From NCBI GenBank assembly GCA_030035585.1, contig CM057462.1, positions 95,811,234-95,875,233 of the forward strand: DNA of 64,000 nucleotides. The letters are read 5' to 3'. How positions within the stretch are numbered: position 1 is the first letter of the stretch; each line of letters begins with the position of its first letter. Position numbers and translations under genes: made by a program. Source of the DNA: Dugong dugon (Eukaryota > Chordata > Mammalia > Sirenia > Dugongidae). Below, one piece after another: positions 1 to 12,171 of this stretch. The notes under the pieces were generated by a model. It worked only from the letters and a program-made list of their open reading frames with translations. It searched no databases and was not told the DNA's origin.

Positions 1-1726
1 TCAAATGGCCAACACTAGCGATCACTAGCCATTAGAGAAATGCAAATTAATACCACAATGAGATACCATCTCACCCTGGCATTACTGGCACGAATCCAAA
101 ACACTGGAAATAACAAATGTTGGAGGGGCTGCAGGGAGATGGGAACTCTTATGCACTGCTGGTGGGAATGCAAAATGATACAGCCATTTTGGAAAATGAT
201 ATGGCACTTCCTCAGAAAGCTAGAAATAGACATACCATTCGATCCAGCAATCCCACTCCTAGGAATATATCCTAGAGAAATAAGAGTCATCACTTGAATA
301 GACATACGCACACCTATGTTCATGGCAGCATTGTTCACGATAGCAAAACGATGGAAACAACCTAGATACCCATCAACAGATGAACGGATAAACAAACTAT
401 GGTACATACACACAATGGAGTACTATGCAACGAGAAAGAACAACAATGAGTCTGTGAAGCATCTCATAACATAGATGAAACTGGAGGACATTATGCTGAG
501 TGAAATAAGTCAATCACAAAAGGACAAATACTGTATGAGACGTCTATTGTAAAAACCCATGAAAATGTTCACACACAAAAAGTAACAATCTTTGTTGGTT
601 ACCAGGGATGGGAGGGGCAGGGCGGAAATACTAAATAGGCAATAGATAAGTGGTATCTTGGGTGAAGGGTGAGACAGTACACAATATAGGAGAAACTAGC
701 ACAACTTGTACAAGGAAAGGTCATGGAAGCCCCACAGACACATCCAAACTCCCTGAGGGATTGAATTGCTGGGCGGAGGGCTGTGGGGACCATGGTCTCG
801 GGGAACATCTAGCTCAATTGGCATAACATAGCTTATATAGACGAAGTTCTGCATTCTACCTTGGTGAGTAGTGTCTGGGGTCTTAAAAGCCTGTGAGAGG
901 CCATCTAAGATACGCCACTGGTCTCATCCCTTCGGGAGCAAGGGAAAATGAAGAGAACAGGATACATGGAAAAGATTAGTCCAAAGGACTAATGGTCCAC
1001 AGCTACCAAGGCCTCCACCGGACTGAGTCCAGTACAGCTAGATGGTGCCTGGCTACCACCACTGACTGCTCTGTCCAGGATCACAACAGAGGGTTCTGGA
1101 CAGAGCTGGAGAAGGATGTAGAACATAATTCTAACTCACAAAAAAAAAGACCAGATTTACTGGCCTAAAGGAGACTGGAGAAACCCCGAGAGTATGGCCC
1201 CCAGACACCCTTTAGCTCAGTGGTGAAGTTACCTCTGAGGTTCACTGTTCAGCCTGGGAGTGGACAGCCCCGTAAAACCAAATGAGACTAATGAGGTACA
1301 GGAGTCCAGTGACAAGGGCCAGAAGGCAGAAGGGGACAAGGAAGCTGGTGATAGGGAACCCAAAGTTGAGGAAGGATATTGTTGATGTGTTGTGAGATTG
1401 TTAACCATTGTCATAGGGCAACATGTGTAGTAACTGTTAAATGAGAAACTATTTTGTTCTGTAAGCCTTCATCTTAAGTGAGAATAACAGCACAATTCGA
1501 AGAGGATAGTCAATGTCACTGAACTATGCATGTAGAAATTTTTGAAATGGTGTATCTTTGGCTATGTGTATTTTCGCCAAAAAAAAATGTTGAGAAGTTA
1601 GAGGGTTGACATGTTGTGGGGTTGTTAACCAGTGTTATAAAACAATATGTGTACTACTGTTTCATGAGAAACTATTTGTTCTGTAAGCCTTCACCTGAGG
1701 TACAATAAAAAATAAAAAAAAAAAAA
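1..1726 (+). mobile_element. L1 3' end (lineage-specific L1), inserted into an RTE copy
   Basis: The left part encodes the end of L1 ORF2 ([15 protein letters not shown], then [14 protein letters not shown]). The long 3' UTR follows, and the element ends in an A-rich tail at about 1709-1726. Close relatives occur at 59464-60173 and 62987-64000. Immediately after the tail the sequence is RTE in the opposite orientation, matching 60834 onward, so the L1 landed inside an RTE. Its 5' part is beyond the window. The 3' UTR holds two diverged copies of a ~115-base unit. Confidence 0.88.
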
Positions 1727-3138
1727 CACAGGTAAACATCTTTCTGGTATTCTCTGCTTTCAGCCAGGATCCATCTGACATCAGCAATGATATCCCTGGT
1801 TCCACGTCCTCTTCTGAATCCAGCTTGAATTTCTGGCAGTTCCATGTCGATATACGTCTGCAGCTGCTTTTGAATGACCTACAGCAAAATTTTACTTGCG
1901 TGTGATATTAATGATACTGTTCGATAATTTCCACATTCTGTTTGATCACCTTTCTTGGGAATAGGCATAAATGTGGATCTCTTCCAGACGATTGGCCAGG
2001 TACCTGTCTTCCAAATTTCTTGGCATAGACGAGTGAGCACTTCCAGGGCTGCATCCGTTTGTTGAAACATCTCAGTTGGTATTCCGTCAATTCCTGGAGC
2101 CTCGTTTTTCACCAATGTCTTCAGTGCAGCTTGGACTTCTTCCTTCAGTACCATCAGTTCCTGATCATATGCTGCCTCCTGAGATGGTTGAACGTCTATC
2201 AGTTCTCTTTTGTATAGTGACTCTGTGTATTCCTTCCATTTTCTTTTGTTGCTTCCTGTGTCATCTAATATTTTCCCTGTAGAGTCCTTCACTATTGCAA
2301 CTTGAGGCTTGAATTTTTTCTTCAGTTCTTTCACCTTGAGAAATGCCTGGTGTTTTCTTCCCTTTTGGTTTTCTATCTCCAGGTCTTTGCACTTGTCACT
2401 ATAATACTTTACTTTGTTTTCTTGAGCCACCCTTTGAAATCTTCTGTTCAGCTCTTTTACTTTATCATTTCTTCCTTTCAATTTAACTACTTGACGTTCA
2501 AGAGCAAGTTTCAGAGTCTCTTCTGACATTCATTTTGGCATTTTCTTTCTTTCCTGTCCCTTTAATGACCTCTTGCTTTCTTCATGTATAATGTCCTTGA
2601 TGTTATCCCACAACTCATCTGGTCTTCGGTCATTAGTGTTTAACGCGTCAAATCTGTTCTCGAGATGGTCTCTAAATTCTGGTGTGATATACTCAAGGTC
2701 GTGCTTTGGCTTTCATGGACTTGTTTTAATCTTCTTCAGTTTCAACTTGAACTTGCATATGAGCAATTGATGGTCTGTTCTGCAGTTGGCCCCTGGCCTT
2801 GTTCTGACTGATGATATTGAGCTTTTCCATTGTCTCTTTCCACAGATGTAGTCCATTTGATTCCTGTGTGTACCATCTGGCGAGGTCCACATGTATAGTT
2901 GCCATTTATTTTGATGAGAAAAGGTATTTGCAACAAACAAGTCGTTGGTCTTGCAAAATTCTGTCATGCTATTTCCAGCATCGCTTCTATCACCAAGGCC
3001 ATATTTTCCAACTACCAACTCTTCTTTGTTTCCAACTTTCACATTCCAATCACCAGTAATTATCAACGTGTCCTGATTGCATGTTCAGTCAATTTCAGAC
3101 TGCAAAAGTTGGTGAAAATCTTCAGTTTCTTCATCTCC
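1727..3138 (-). mobile_element. RTE (BovB-like) fragment, endonuclease to early RT
   Basis: Read on the - strand it encodes the end of the APE-type endonuclease (ITGDWNVKVGN, RTDHQLLICKFKLKL), the Lys-rich linker (LALERQVVKLKGRN) and early RT motifs (NEAPGIDGIPTEMFQ, WKRSTFMPIPKKGD). It is 5' truncated inside the endonuclease near 3138 and is cut on its 3' side by the L1 at 1726. The frame has shifted between the two domains, so it is dead. Confidence 0.88.
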
Positions 3139-3197
3139 ACCCCATACTTCTCTCCCTAACCCCAGACTCATATATTTAACTTCCTATTGTCCTTTCA

Positions 3198-3366
3198 AGG
3201 AGACTTGGTTAAGCGCTAGGCTGCTAAATGAAAGTTTGGTGGTTTGAACCCACCCAGCAGCTCCCGTAAAGCTTACAGCCTAGAAAACCATATGGAGCAG
3301 TTCTTCTCTGTCACATGCAGTCACCATAAACCAAAACAGACTCTGTAGCACCTAACAAAAAATTGT
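3198..3366 (+). repeat. AfroSINE, RTE-tail type
   Basis: tRNA-derived head (box A-like GGTTAAGCGCTAGGCTGC, box B-like GGTTTGAACCC) and a tail ending CTGTAGCACCTAAC, as at the RTE 3' end. Flanked by 8-base duplications TCCTTTCA at 3190-3197 and 3367-3374. Confidence 0.85.
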
Positions 3367-3479
3367 TCCTTTCATTTGAACATCTAGTATACATTTCAAA
3401 CTCATCATGTTCATTACTGTTTATCACCTCCTTCCCATTCATCAGGATATTCTGTTGGCTGTACTTTGAAAATATATTC

Positions 3480-4225
3480 AGAATCCAACTAATTCTCGCT
3501 ATTTCCCCTGCTACCATCTTGGTTCAAGCCACTATCATCTCTTACCTGATTACTCTAGTAGCTTTCTAGCTAGCCTCTCTGCTTTTTACCCATGCCTGCC
3601 TAGAGTCTGTTTTCAACACAGCAGTTGAAGTGATCATCATAAAATGGAAGATGGGTCCTGCCATTCCTCTGCTCAAAATTCTATAGTTTCCCATTTTATT
3701 AGAGTAAAAGACAAAGTTTTTCCAACGGCCCGCAAAGCCCTCCATGAACTAGCTACCTGACAGCTTTGTAACCTCATCATCTTCTACCCTCCTGCTTGTT
3801 TCCTCTACTCTGGCTACTCTGTCTCTATGAACTTTCTTAAACACACCAGACAGGCTCCTATCTCAAAGCTTTGCGTGTGCTGTTCTCTCTCCCTGGAATA
3901 CACTTTTCTCAGAGATCCACATAGCTCACTCCTTCACATCCTTCAGTTCTTTGCTCATGGAGGCACCCTCTCCCCATACCCATTTCCAAGCTCCCTTAAC
4001 CTGTTCTACTTTTCCTTTGTCCCATAGCATTAATCACCTTCTATCATAACAGATAATTTAAGTATCTCGTTGTCTATTATTGACTGTCTCCTCTCATCAG
4101 AATATAAGTTCCGTGAGGACAAACCTTAATTTGGTATTGTTTAATTATTGTATTCCAAGGATCTGGAATAATGTCTGGCACATAGCAGTAACTCAATAAA
4201 TATTTGTTGACTGTCAAATGAATAA
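3480..4225 (+). repeat. L2 LINE 3' part
   Basis: Good match to the mammalian L2 consensus: TCAAGCCACTATCATCTCT, CTGCTCAAAATTCTATAG, CCCTGGAATACACTTTTC and the typical 3' end CTCAATAAATATTTGTTGA. Ancient, shared by all mammals. Confidence 0.85.
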
Positions 4226-7029
4226 TTAATATATTATTGTATTATATTAATCCTGAACAAGCAACTTATTTTGCTTACAAGCAGGTTAGGCTCACAGGTA
4301 TATGTATCCATTAAGTTAAGGGATTTCATATTATAGACATAAAATATATTTAAAGCAAATGGAAAAGTGCATATTCAAGAGTTTAAAGCAAGGTACACTA
4401 TGCCTCCTTGCTAAAACATTGCACATCTTTTTCCAAAAAGAACACTGTCATTTGTGTTGGAAATCTGTTGAGATAGGTCACTCCCCTCCTTGATGATCCA
4501 CACAGCATTGTAGAGGTGACTGTGGCACCCAGACTCACAGCCTCACCTCTCTGATGATTTCTGAGGCTAATGGAGCTTTGAACTTGTTCATTCATCCAGG
4601 AGCTGCAACAGAAGTTTCATCAGCTGGCTTTGCCCTATTGTCTCTCCTTCTTCTGCATGATTAGTTCAACAGGCTTCAGATACTAACTCTGATTCTCTGT
4701 CTACACACTCAACATTATTCTGTTTTGTCAGTCACCTTTCCTTGACTATCTTCAATCACATCAGAGTTTCAAGTCACGATTGTACTTTTCACAGGTTGCA
4801 TGGTTCATTCTCTGTCCTTCAGAATAACTCCTACTCTTGCAAATGTATCCCACAAGAATATTTTTCATTTTTCCTTTTTGAAAATTATCATGACATTTGT
4901 TTCCACTATAAACTTCCTTTTACTAGTAATATGGGGTTAATAATATGAGTAAAACACCTGAAAACTACGCAAAAATCCATCAAACTTGCTATAAGCTAAA
5001 TGAACACAAAACTAAAATATCTTGCCAGGCAACTAACACCATCTGCTGACGGGGAAACAGTTGGTATGCTTTGACTCTTAAGCATGACATTCATAAAAAT
5101 ATCCATAGACATCCTTAGGTAGGAAGTTCCTAAGTAGGGAAGTGTAGGTGCATATTATCTTGTAGTCTACATCAGGTGTCTCAAGCACAGTGGCTCTGTC
5201 TAATTTTTCTTAGTATTACCAGTACTTCCCACTTTGCCTGCCACATTGTGGACAATAAATGTTGTTGAAAGAATGAAAGGAAAACCGTACGAATTTATAC
5301 CATGAAGCCGAAGCCTTTTTCTTTTCTGTGGCGCTCTGAAATGTCCACTGGGAGGCAGCACATCACTTTAGTTAAGAGCCCTCCCAAAAAAAACAAAAAG
5401 GTGTATGCTTAAGTGATACCATCTCAAATACGCTAGTTCCTGGTGTTTTGTACTTTGAAATAGAAACAAGAGATGATATTCTGTCCGTCTTAATCTACTA
5501 ACTTTAATGGCTCCCAGGCCAGTTATGCATTCAAGTATTATCTCTTCCTGGAGCTTCAAAACATGGCTGTAAAAATGGCTGGAAATGAGTTCTCACTAGT
5601 AATTAGATGGTATTGTGGCTAGTGAGATTTGATTGAAATTATTGTTACTATTTTTAACAGTCATGATGATAATACATGCCTTGTAATGATACTGTGTGTA
5701 ATTCAAGAATTGATCAGCAAGCAAATTTGCAAGGTGTTTTTATGAAAACTCAATTTCATGAACGAATAAACATATTCCAACTGCTTTTTTTTTTTTTTTT
5801 TTTGGTTCCGTTCTACATAACTGGATCACAGGCTACTGAGTTAGCATGAAAAGTTTCATTTTTGAAAATTACCATGCCTTTCTGGTATCAACCAGGTACA
5901 ATGAGGGTTACTTCTGTTATTTAGACCAATTTCAAACAGCTATTTCTACATCCAGTGCTCAAGAGCTTTGCTGATTCCAAGTCTGTCCCCAGCAGTAGAA
6001 CATGAGATTCCAAGTATTAACTGAATTTTGCATCAGATTACAAATGGTTACTCTTCTCCCTAGAAAAATATTGGTTGATTTATTTAATATTTTCACCAGT
6101 GGTTTATGCCAGTCTTTCATTGCTTTTGTTTTTCTTTCCCCCACCCCATTACTTTTAATCTACCTTCCTTCCTAAAACTTTACAACTCTCTTGGACACAT
6201 TTTGACAATTGAAATTTGCTTTTCCACAAAGGGCAACACGCTAATGATACAGATAGCAAGAATATTTTTCACATTTAAATGATAAAAATAACCACGGCCT
6301 TACCTTTGTAAAAAGATCATGTGTCCAAAAGGGTTGTCATTGTATACTAGGGAAAGTCTGGTCGTAGAAAAGTGCAAGTCATCCATCTGTAATGGTGTGA
6401 CAGGTGCCCAATAAATCACAATTATAAATTTACTTTTTAAGCATCTCACATTTTGATTTTTGAAGATTTTGAAGGTGTTATATGAAACTGTTTATCAAGA
6501 GAAACAATGTCTGAGTTTTTCTAAGCCAGTGTGCTGAACTGATAATGGTCATTCCCAATTTTAAAATCCAGGGCCTCTTTCTATTTCTTAAAATTTACCA
6601 AGCTCATTTTCTGGTTTATTGTTATTTTCCTAGAATGAAAGCATGTTTAATCTTTTATCTGTTTCTTTTGTCCTCTCTCAAGGAATAGGTATCTTTTTTT
6701 TTTTTCTTTTCAGTTTATTCCTTTTTTACTCCTCTCTCTCTGTTTCTATCCCATCCCGTTCTAATGTGGGAACTGTTATATATCTCAGTTAAAATTAAAG
6801 CACTGTTTAAAATATATATATATGAGATTTTTAACAAGTAAAATTTTCCTCCCATTTTCCATGAAGTTATAGCCTTGATCAATGCATGGTCAGCCTTCCA
6901 AAGTACAGAAGGCAAGAGACTAGCCAAATATTTTCCCTCCGATGATAAGGGTCACCAGATTTCCAGCACAAAATAGCTGAACCTTACTCCCCAAGGTCTC
7001 ATCTCCTCCACAAAACAAACTCCAAGTTT
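4226..7029. other. Unique sequence upstream of the DYNLT5 exons
   Basis: I see no exon, SINE or LINE that I can name. There is a pure T run of about 18 at 5787. Short open frames here lack splice or family support. Missing DYNLT5 N-terminal exons were looked for and not found. Confidence 0.5.
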
Positions 7030-7160
7030 CATGTTCTGTTACTGTGGTTAGTAATCTTTTGTGTCATTTTACTTTCTTCATACCTTTCTGTATGTTTTGA
7101 AATTTTTACAGTGAGTATACATTGTTTATATGCTTGTTGTAGAAATAAAAAGGCACTGAA
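7030..7160 (+). repeat. Possible old L1 3' UTR fragment
   Basis: TTTCTGTATGTTTTGAAATTT and the following A/T-rich phrase resemble old L1M 3' UTRs ending in a poly(A)-like stretch (AATAAAAAGG). Confidence 0.4.
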
Positions 7161-7639
7161 CAAAAAACATCTTTAGTAATTCAAGAAAAGTCCATCTATA
7201 CAACTGTTTATTTGCACACCAGTCTTCAGCCAGTAGACTTTTTAAGCTGCCCTTATGATGCTTACCAATTTTGTAGTGATAATATCATAAATTGCACTGA
7301 TGATCAATCTTTAGTAACATGGAACAGAGCAACAGTGGGCTGTTGGTAAAAATCTTTATTTGCTTTCTTGTCTTAGACTTCTAGCTCCTGCTAGCTTGAA
7401 TTTTATGCCAATTCTATTTTATTTTCTATCAGTCTTTAGTATGATGTTCGGTAGAAAAGATACAGGGTTTTTATCAGTATCTTCTGTAAGTTCGTGCAGG
7501 TAAGTTTTAACTACAGTAACTAATTGTTTCAGGTAGTCATGACCCCTGTTTGCATTCTGTCAGATATGACCTATGTGAGACTTTTCCACTGGGTGATAAA
7601 TAGGATATTTGGTATCTATTTCTGCCTTTACTCCATCTA

Positions 7640-7765
7640 CGACGTTAAGCAAGTACTTTGCCTCATTTCCTTTTATCTCTGAAATGGGTAGAATAATGAA
7701 TCCTTTACTTACTTTAAAGAATATTTGGAAGGTAAAATGAGATCATTGATGGAAAGTGTTTTGCA
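7640..7765 (+). repeat. MIR SINE fragment
   Basis: Shows MIR landmarks: GCAAGTACTTTGCCTCATTT, AAATGGGTAGAATAATGA and AAAGTGTTTTGCAAAGT. Confidence 0.6.
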
Positions 7766-8904
7766 AAGTTAAAAGTAGTATATATAATACTGAGGCAGAC
7801 TGGCTTGTTTTACAGTCAGGGGTTTATTCAACGTTGGGTCTTCTAAGCAAAAGCTATCATCTTCGGTACTGCCCACAACACCTGCAGTCAGTGTGGCCAG
7901 ATAGGTAGGTTGCTACTTCACAGGACAGCAGAAAATTATGAGGAAAGCAGGTGTTATAAGAATGAAGACTAAAACACTGATCCAGAAATGCATGGTGAAA
8001 AAGCAACCATAATTTCTTATATCACTTTCTTGGCCTTGATGGGTAAACCTTAATTTATCATGTGAATTGTTTTGTATTTTAAAAAAAGTTTTTAAGTAGA
8101 TTATCGCTGATTTTCTTAGAATATCAATTTGTAAGGAATTCACTAATTCCATACAGCTGAGAACAGAGTATGTTAAACTCTTTGTTGAGGGGGAAAAAAG
8201 TCCCTAAAGATTAAGAACCAATTCTCCTTTTCTCGTTAAGTTAAAAAAAATATAACCCATTGAGAAAAGTGGCCCTTCTGAACACACACACACACACACA
8301 CACACTATTATATCGTCTCCTTTGAAATGACATCTGGCTTAACTTCCATTTTCACAGGTGGAGAGAAGGGGGTGGGGAGTTCTGAGACTGCCATTAGTGA
8401 CAGTTGAGTTTCCTCTGAATTAAGTTGAATTTTAAGTAGCACTTGAGGGACAATTAGAGGTTCCTGTTTTCTTGGGTCTCCTGTTCAGCACCTGGGTAAG
8501 CTCATATTGCCTTGGTAACCAAACCAAACCCCTTTCTTAATGTTGAAAAGGATGATTGACGCTTATCGATCTACGATAGAATGAATTGAGGTTTTTCTCA
8601 CCATATAGATGAGTTTCTCAATTTTCTTTTTTCTACTAAAGGGCTTTTGTGAAGTACATGTTATAGTGAACTTTTCATAACTGCCCCCCCTCCCAGGTAT
8701 ACACAGAGTTTTTTCCTGGTATGGTAAGCTTCCTCTTATATTCCCCAGGCCTCTTTGTGAGGTTTGTCCTCTATGGGGAGAGCGTTTGCATATGTGATAG
8801 AGACGAGATTGGCAATGGCTTTTGGAACTTGTACTCTGGCCCCATAGATAGAGGTCAAGCATTAATAGACATGACATGATCTGTTAAAAGAACACTTTCT
8901 GGAT
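7766..8904. other. Unique intergenic or intronic sequence with a CA repeat
   Basis: No recognisable gene or interspersed repeat apart from the CA microsatellite at 8282-8305. Confidence 0.45.
8282..8305. repeat. (CA)n microsatellite
   Basis: About 12 uninterrupted AC units. Confidence 0.95.
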
Positions 8905-8985
8905 AATCAGATGACACTGGGCTCCAACCTCTACCTGAAGACCTGGTCCAAGTAATTTATCTATGCCTTAATTTTTCCACCTCTA
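8905..8985 (+). repeat. MIR SINE fragment
   Basis: MIR core order: GGGCTCCAACC, then a pyrimidine-rich TTATCTATGCCTTAATTTTT and CACCTCTAAAATG. Confidence 0.5.
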
Positions 8986-9145
8986 AAATGTTTTAGACTT
9001 TAAATATGTCCCTGGGATATTTGCTTAGGACTTTCTTAAAATTTTCTTAGAGAAAACTTTATAACATTTTAGCTTAACACAACATTGCATTTTGTTATTA
9101 TTGTTATAACAACTACTGAGATTTCTTTTTCTCCCTTGCTTTTAG

Positions 9146-9237
9146 CTCCCTGAGTACTGTGTCATATATGGATGAACCTAGCCAGCATGATGATGCCTCT
9201 CGCCTTACAGTTCAGATGGAAAACACCTACCAGTTAG
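9146..9237 (+). CDS. DYNLT5: DYNLT5 internal coding exon, start of Tctex1 region
   Basis: The exon follows a TTTAG acceptor and ends at an AG|GTCTGT donor. After one base completing a split codon it reads [13 protein letters not shown] and then [11 protein letters not shown], which I recognise as the segment before the Tctex1 fold of DYNLT5 (TCTEX1D1). The family are dynein light-chain-like proteins; DYNLT5 itself is poorly characterised and thought to act with dynein or cilia. The human protein has about 179 residues, and the three exons here give about 139 of them. The first ~40 residues (a Ser/Lys-rich head) were not found and probably lie left of the window. The last base joins the next exon to make a Gly codon. 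Confidence 0.93.
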
Positions 9238-9348
9238 GTCTGTTATTTTATCACTCACCCCTGTTTGAAAACTTCTAACCTGGTGATTGATGCTGATGTA
9301 AATAATATCTGGTAACCTGACGTTATCTTCAATCCTAGCACAAAATAA

Positions 9349-9568
9349 AACCAGAAAACCAAACCAGTTGCCGTTGAGTCAATTCCGACTCACGACGACC
9401 CCATCTGTGCAGAGTAGCACTGCCACTCCATAGTATTTTCAAGGCTATGACTTTTCAGAAGCAGATCTCCAGGCGTTTCTCCTGAGGGACCCTCTGGGTG
9501 GGTTCGAACTACCAACCTTCCAGTTGGTAGTCAAGTGCTTATCCATTTGTGCCACCCAGGGACTCCTG
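9349..9568 (-). repeat. AfroSINE, long type, in the DYNLT5 intron
   Basis: Reverse of the AfroSINE consensus from the RTE-like tail (GAGTCAATTCCGACTC) to the tRNA-like head (TGCCACCCAGGGACTCC). Includes the internal segment with CAGAAGCAGATCTCCAGG that short copies lack. Perfect 11-base duplications GCACAAAATAA at 9338-9348 and 9569-9579. Confidence 0.92.
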
Positions 9569-9579
9569 GCACAAAATAA

Positions 9580-11363
9580 GGGACCTTAATTTATTAAGTG
9601 ATTTGATGCTGCTTTAGTTTCTTCCTCTGCAAAATGAGACCAACACCCACTGATTACTTTTCTTTATCACTGTATCCTAAATACCAAGCAATTTACTCCG
9701 CGTCGCTGACATTTATTGAGTGTTACTGAGTTCATTGGATATTTATGAGTTATTTTGTGGAGTTAATTGATAGACTGGTGCCACTCTATGTACTTGACTT
9801 AATGAGCTTCTCAATAAATTTTAATCCAATAAAACTGAACGATGTTGTTGTTAGGTGGAGAAAAAAAAATATACTTCAAGGAAAATAATTCCTGGTCCCC
9901 TGTCAACAGAGATGTTTATCCCTTACCAGACAAAGATCTTTGCACCTGCCTGTATACTTCAAGGTAGAGTCTGTGGCGAGTAGCTTTTCCCATTCATGTT
10001 TCCTCATAGACCTACTTGTTTTCTGTAAATGCAAACCTGTCCACTATTATCGGAACCCATATATAATTACTGCTATATAGAATTCCACAGAGACTTACCA
10101 AGGACTAAAGGTAGACCCTATGGGGCAAGGTAGTTCCATCTGTGGCCAGTTATCCCAGAGAAAATTATAGACCATCAACGCATCCCATTAAACCCTGTAG
10201 CCAGGTTTCTACAGTAATCACCAAAACTACATGGATTACAGGGCTCCATAATTAGTCAATCTACTGGTATTTTCTGAGTGCCGGTAGTGGACATCTGTTA
10301 TTGCTGCCATCCAATATACTTTTATACTCCTGGTAACTTTACCCAGTTTCCTTTGAGGAAGCCCCACTGCCACAATCTTCACCATTTTTGGTCCATACCA
10401 TTCTGGTAGAGTGGACACTGGCTTCAGAAATGAAACAGTGGCTGATTCTGGGATTGCATATAACTCTGGTCAAGCAAATCCGAGCTTTTGAGATTCAATT
10501 CAGGACATGTTTGGGCTGTTGGAGAAGCAAATCAGGCCCTGAAACCTGAAAGAATTTTGGGTTTGGCAGTTTCTGCCACCTTGCTCCTACGTGGAACCTG
10601 AGACCAAAGCCAGCGTAAGGGAAGGCAGAGCTGAGAGAGAACAACCAAATCCTGCTATCACCATTTGAGTCCTAAATTCAGCTGACTACCCTTAGGCTTT
10701 TCAGTTAGATAAGCCACATTTGGGCCAAGTTTTCTCCCACCTCCAGCTAAAAGATCTTAGCCATTTGGTGCCTGTGACTTTGGCTATGCGTGCTAGAAAG
10801 GTTTGAGTCACATGTCAACAATGTAGAGCAGTCAAAATGTGAAGCCCTGTGTTTCTTCTTCATTAGGATATATTTTCATAAACTATTTTCTCAGATAAAT
10901 AAATTGTCTTATCAGTTTTAGAAATACTGAGTGTTAAGCCAAGTTAAAAAAGTAATTTTAGAAATATCTTAGTATAACCACAACCAACCCTTTGCTGTCA
11001 AGTCAATCTGTTTTCTTACCAAAAGTTTATGTGAATTATTCTTTTATAATTAGTCTTTTATGCCTGAAAATTTCATTTTTTAAGCATTCAACTAATCATC
11101 TTGTTAATAATTAAAAATGTATTTCCACTTGTATTTGTTTCTGGATTTATTTTGCATGTGAAAGGCACTTTTTGGGACTTTGGTAAAGATTCTCCCTTAC
11201 CCACGCAATGCAATATTGGCCAGCAGAGTGAAGAAGAAAAAACTAGTCAGTTACCAGCACTCTTACGTTTAATTAATTTTCGTATTCTATCCAATAATAT
11301 TTGCATCGTTTAAAAACATCTTAAATGTTGAACATGTTTGTTCTCCCTGAATAATTAATTATG
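9580..11363. other. DYNLT5 intron sequence, unclassified
   Basis: No exon seen. The part 9,960-10,800 has a texture like an old LTR or other ancient repeat, but no landmarks good enough to name it. Confidence 0.35.
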
Positions 11364-12171
11364 TTTTTGTTGTTAGGTACTGTCAAGTCTGTTCTGACTA
11401 ATAGCAACTTTATGTACAACCAGTCCTGCGCCATCCTCGCAATCATTGCTATGTTTGAGCCCATTGTTGCAGCCACCGTGTCAGTCCATCTCGTTGAGGG
11501 TCTTCCTCTTTTTCGATGACCCTTTACTTTACCAAGCATGATATCCTTCTCCAAGTACTGGTCCCTCCTGATAACATGTCCAAAGTATGTGAGGTGTAGT
11601 CTTGCCATCCTTGCTTCTAAGGAGCATTCTGGCTGTACTTCTTCCAAGACAGATCTGTTCGTTCTTTTGGCAGTCCATGGTATAGTCAATATTCTTTGCC
11701 AACACCATAATTCAAAGACATCAGTTCTTCTTTGGTCTTCCTTATTCACTGCCCTGCTTCTGCATGCATATGAGCCAATTGAAAACACCATGGCTTGGGT
11801 CAAGTGCACCTTAGTTCTTAAAGTGACATCTTTGCTTTTTAACACTTTAAAGGGGTCTTTTGCAGCAGATTTGCCTAATGCAATTCGTCTTTTGGTTTCT
11901 TTACTGCTGCTTCCATGGGCATTGATTGTGGATCCAAGTAAAGTTAAATCCTTGACAACTTCAGTCTTTTCTACATTTATCATTGGAGCCCTGGTGGCAC
12001 AGCAGTTAAGAGCTATGGCTGCTAACCAAAAGGTCAGCAGTTCAAATTCACCAGCGGCTCCTTGGAAACACTATAGAGCAGTTCTACTCTGTCCTGTAGG
12101 GTCACTATGAGTCAAAATCGACATGACAGTAGAAACGACACACCAGCAATGGGTTTTTTATCATGATGTTG
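11364..12171 (-). mobile_element. RTE 3' end, interrupted by an AfroSINE
   Basis: On the - strand it encodes the RTE C-terminal region (VKDLTLLGSTINAHGSS, ALGKSAAKDPFKVLKSKD, ECSLEARMARLHLTYFGHVI, GRPSTRWTDTVAATMGS) and ends in the family 3' end CTAACAACAAAAACAT on that strand. It is 5' truncated in the late RT region. The AfroSINE at 11984-12156 sits inside it, and a few more RTE bases follow the SINE. Confidence 0.88.
11984..12156 (+). repeat. AfroSINE, short type, nested in RTE
   Basis: Head GGAGCCCTGGTGGCACAGC, box B-like GTTCAAATTCACC, tail GGGTCACTATGAGTC and GCAATGGGTTTT. Flanked by TTTATCAT at 11976-11983 and 12157-12164. The RTE sequence continues across, so the SINE is younger. Confidence 0.9.

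Noticed and set aside
8563-8877. 104-codon open frame on the - strand
   Set aside because: No recognisable domain, low-complexity Lys/Arg content and no supporting exon structure.
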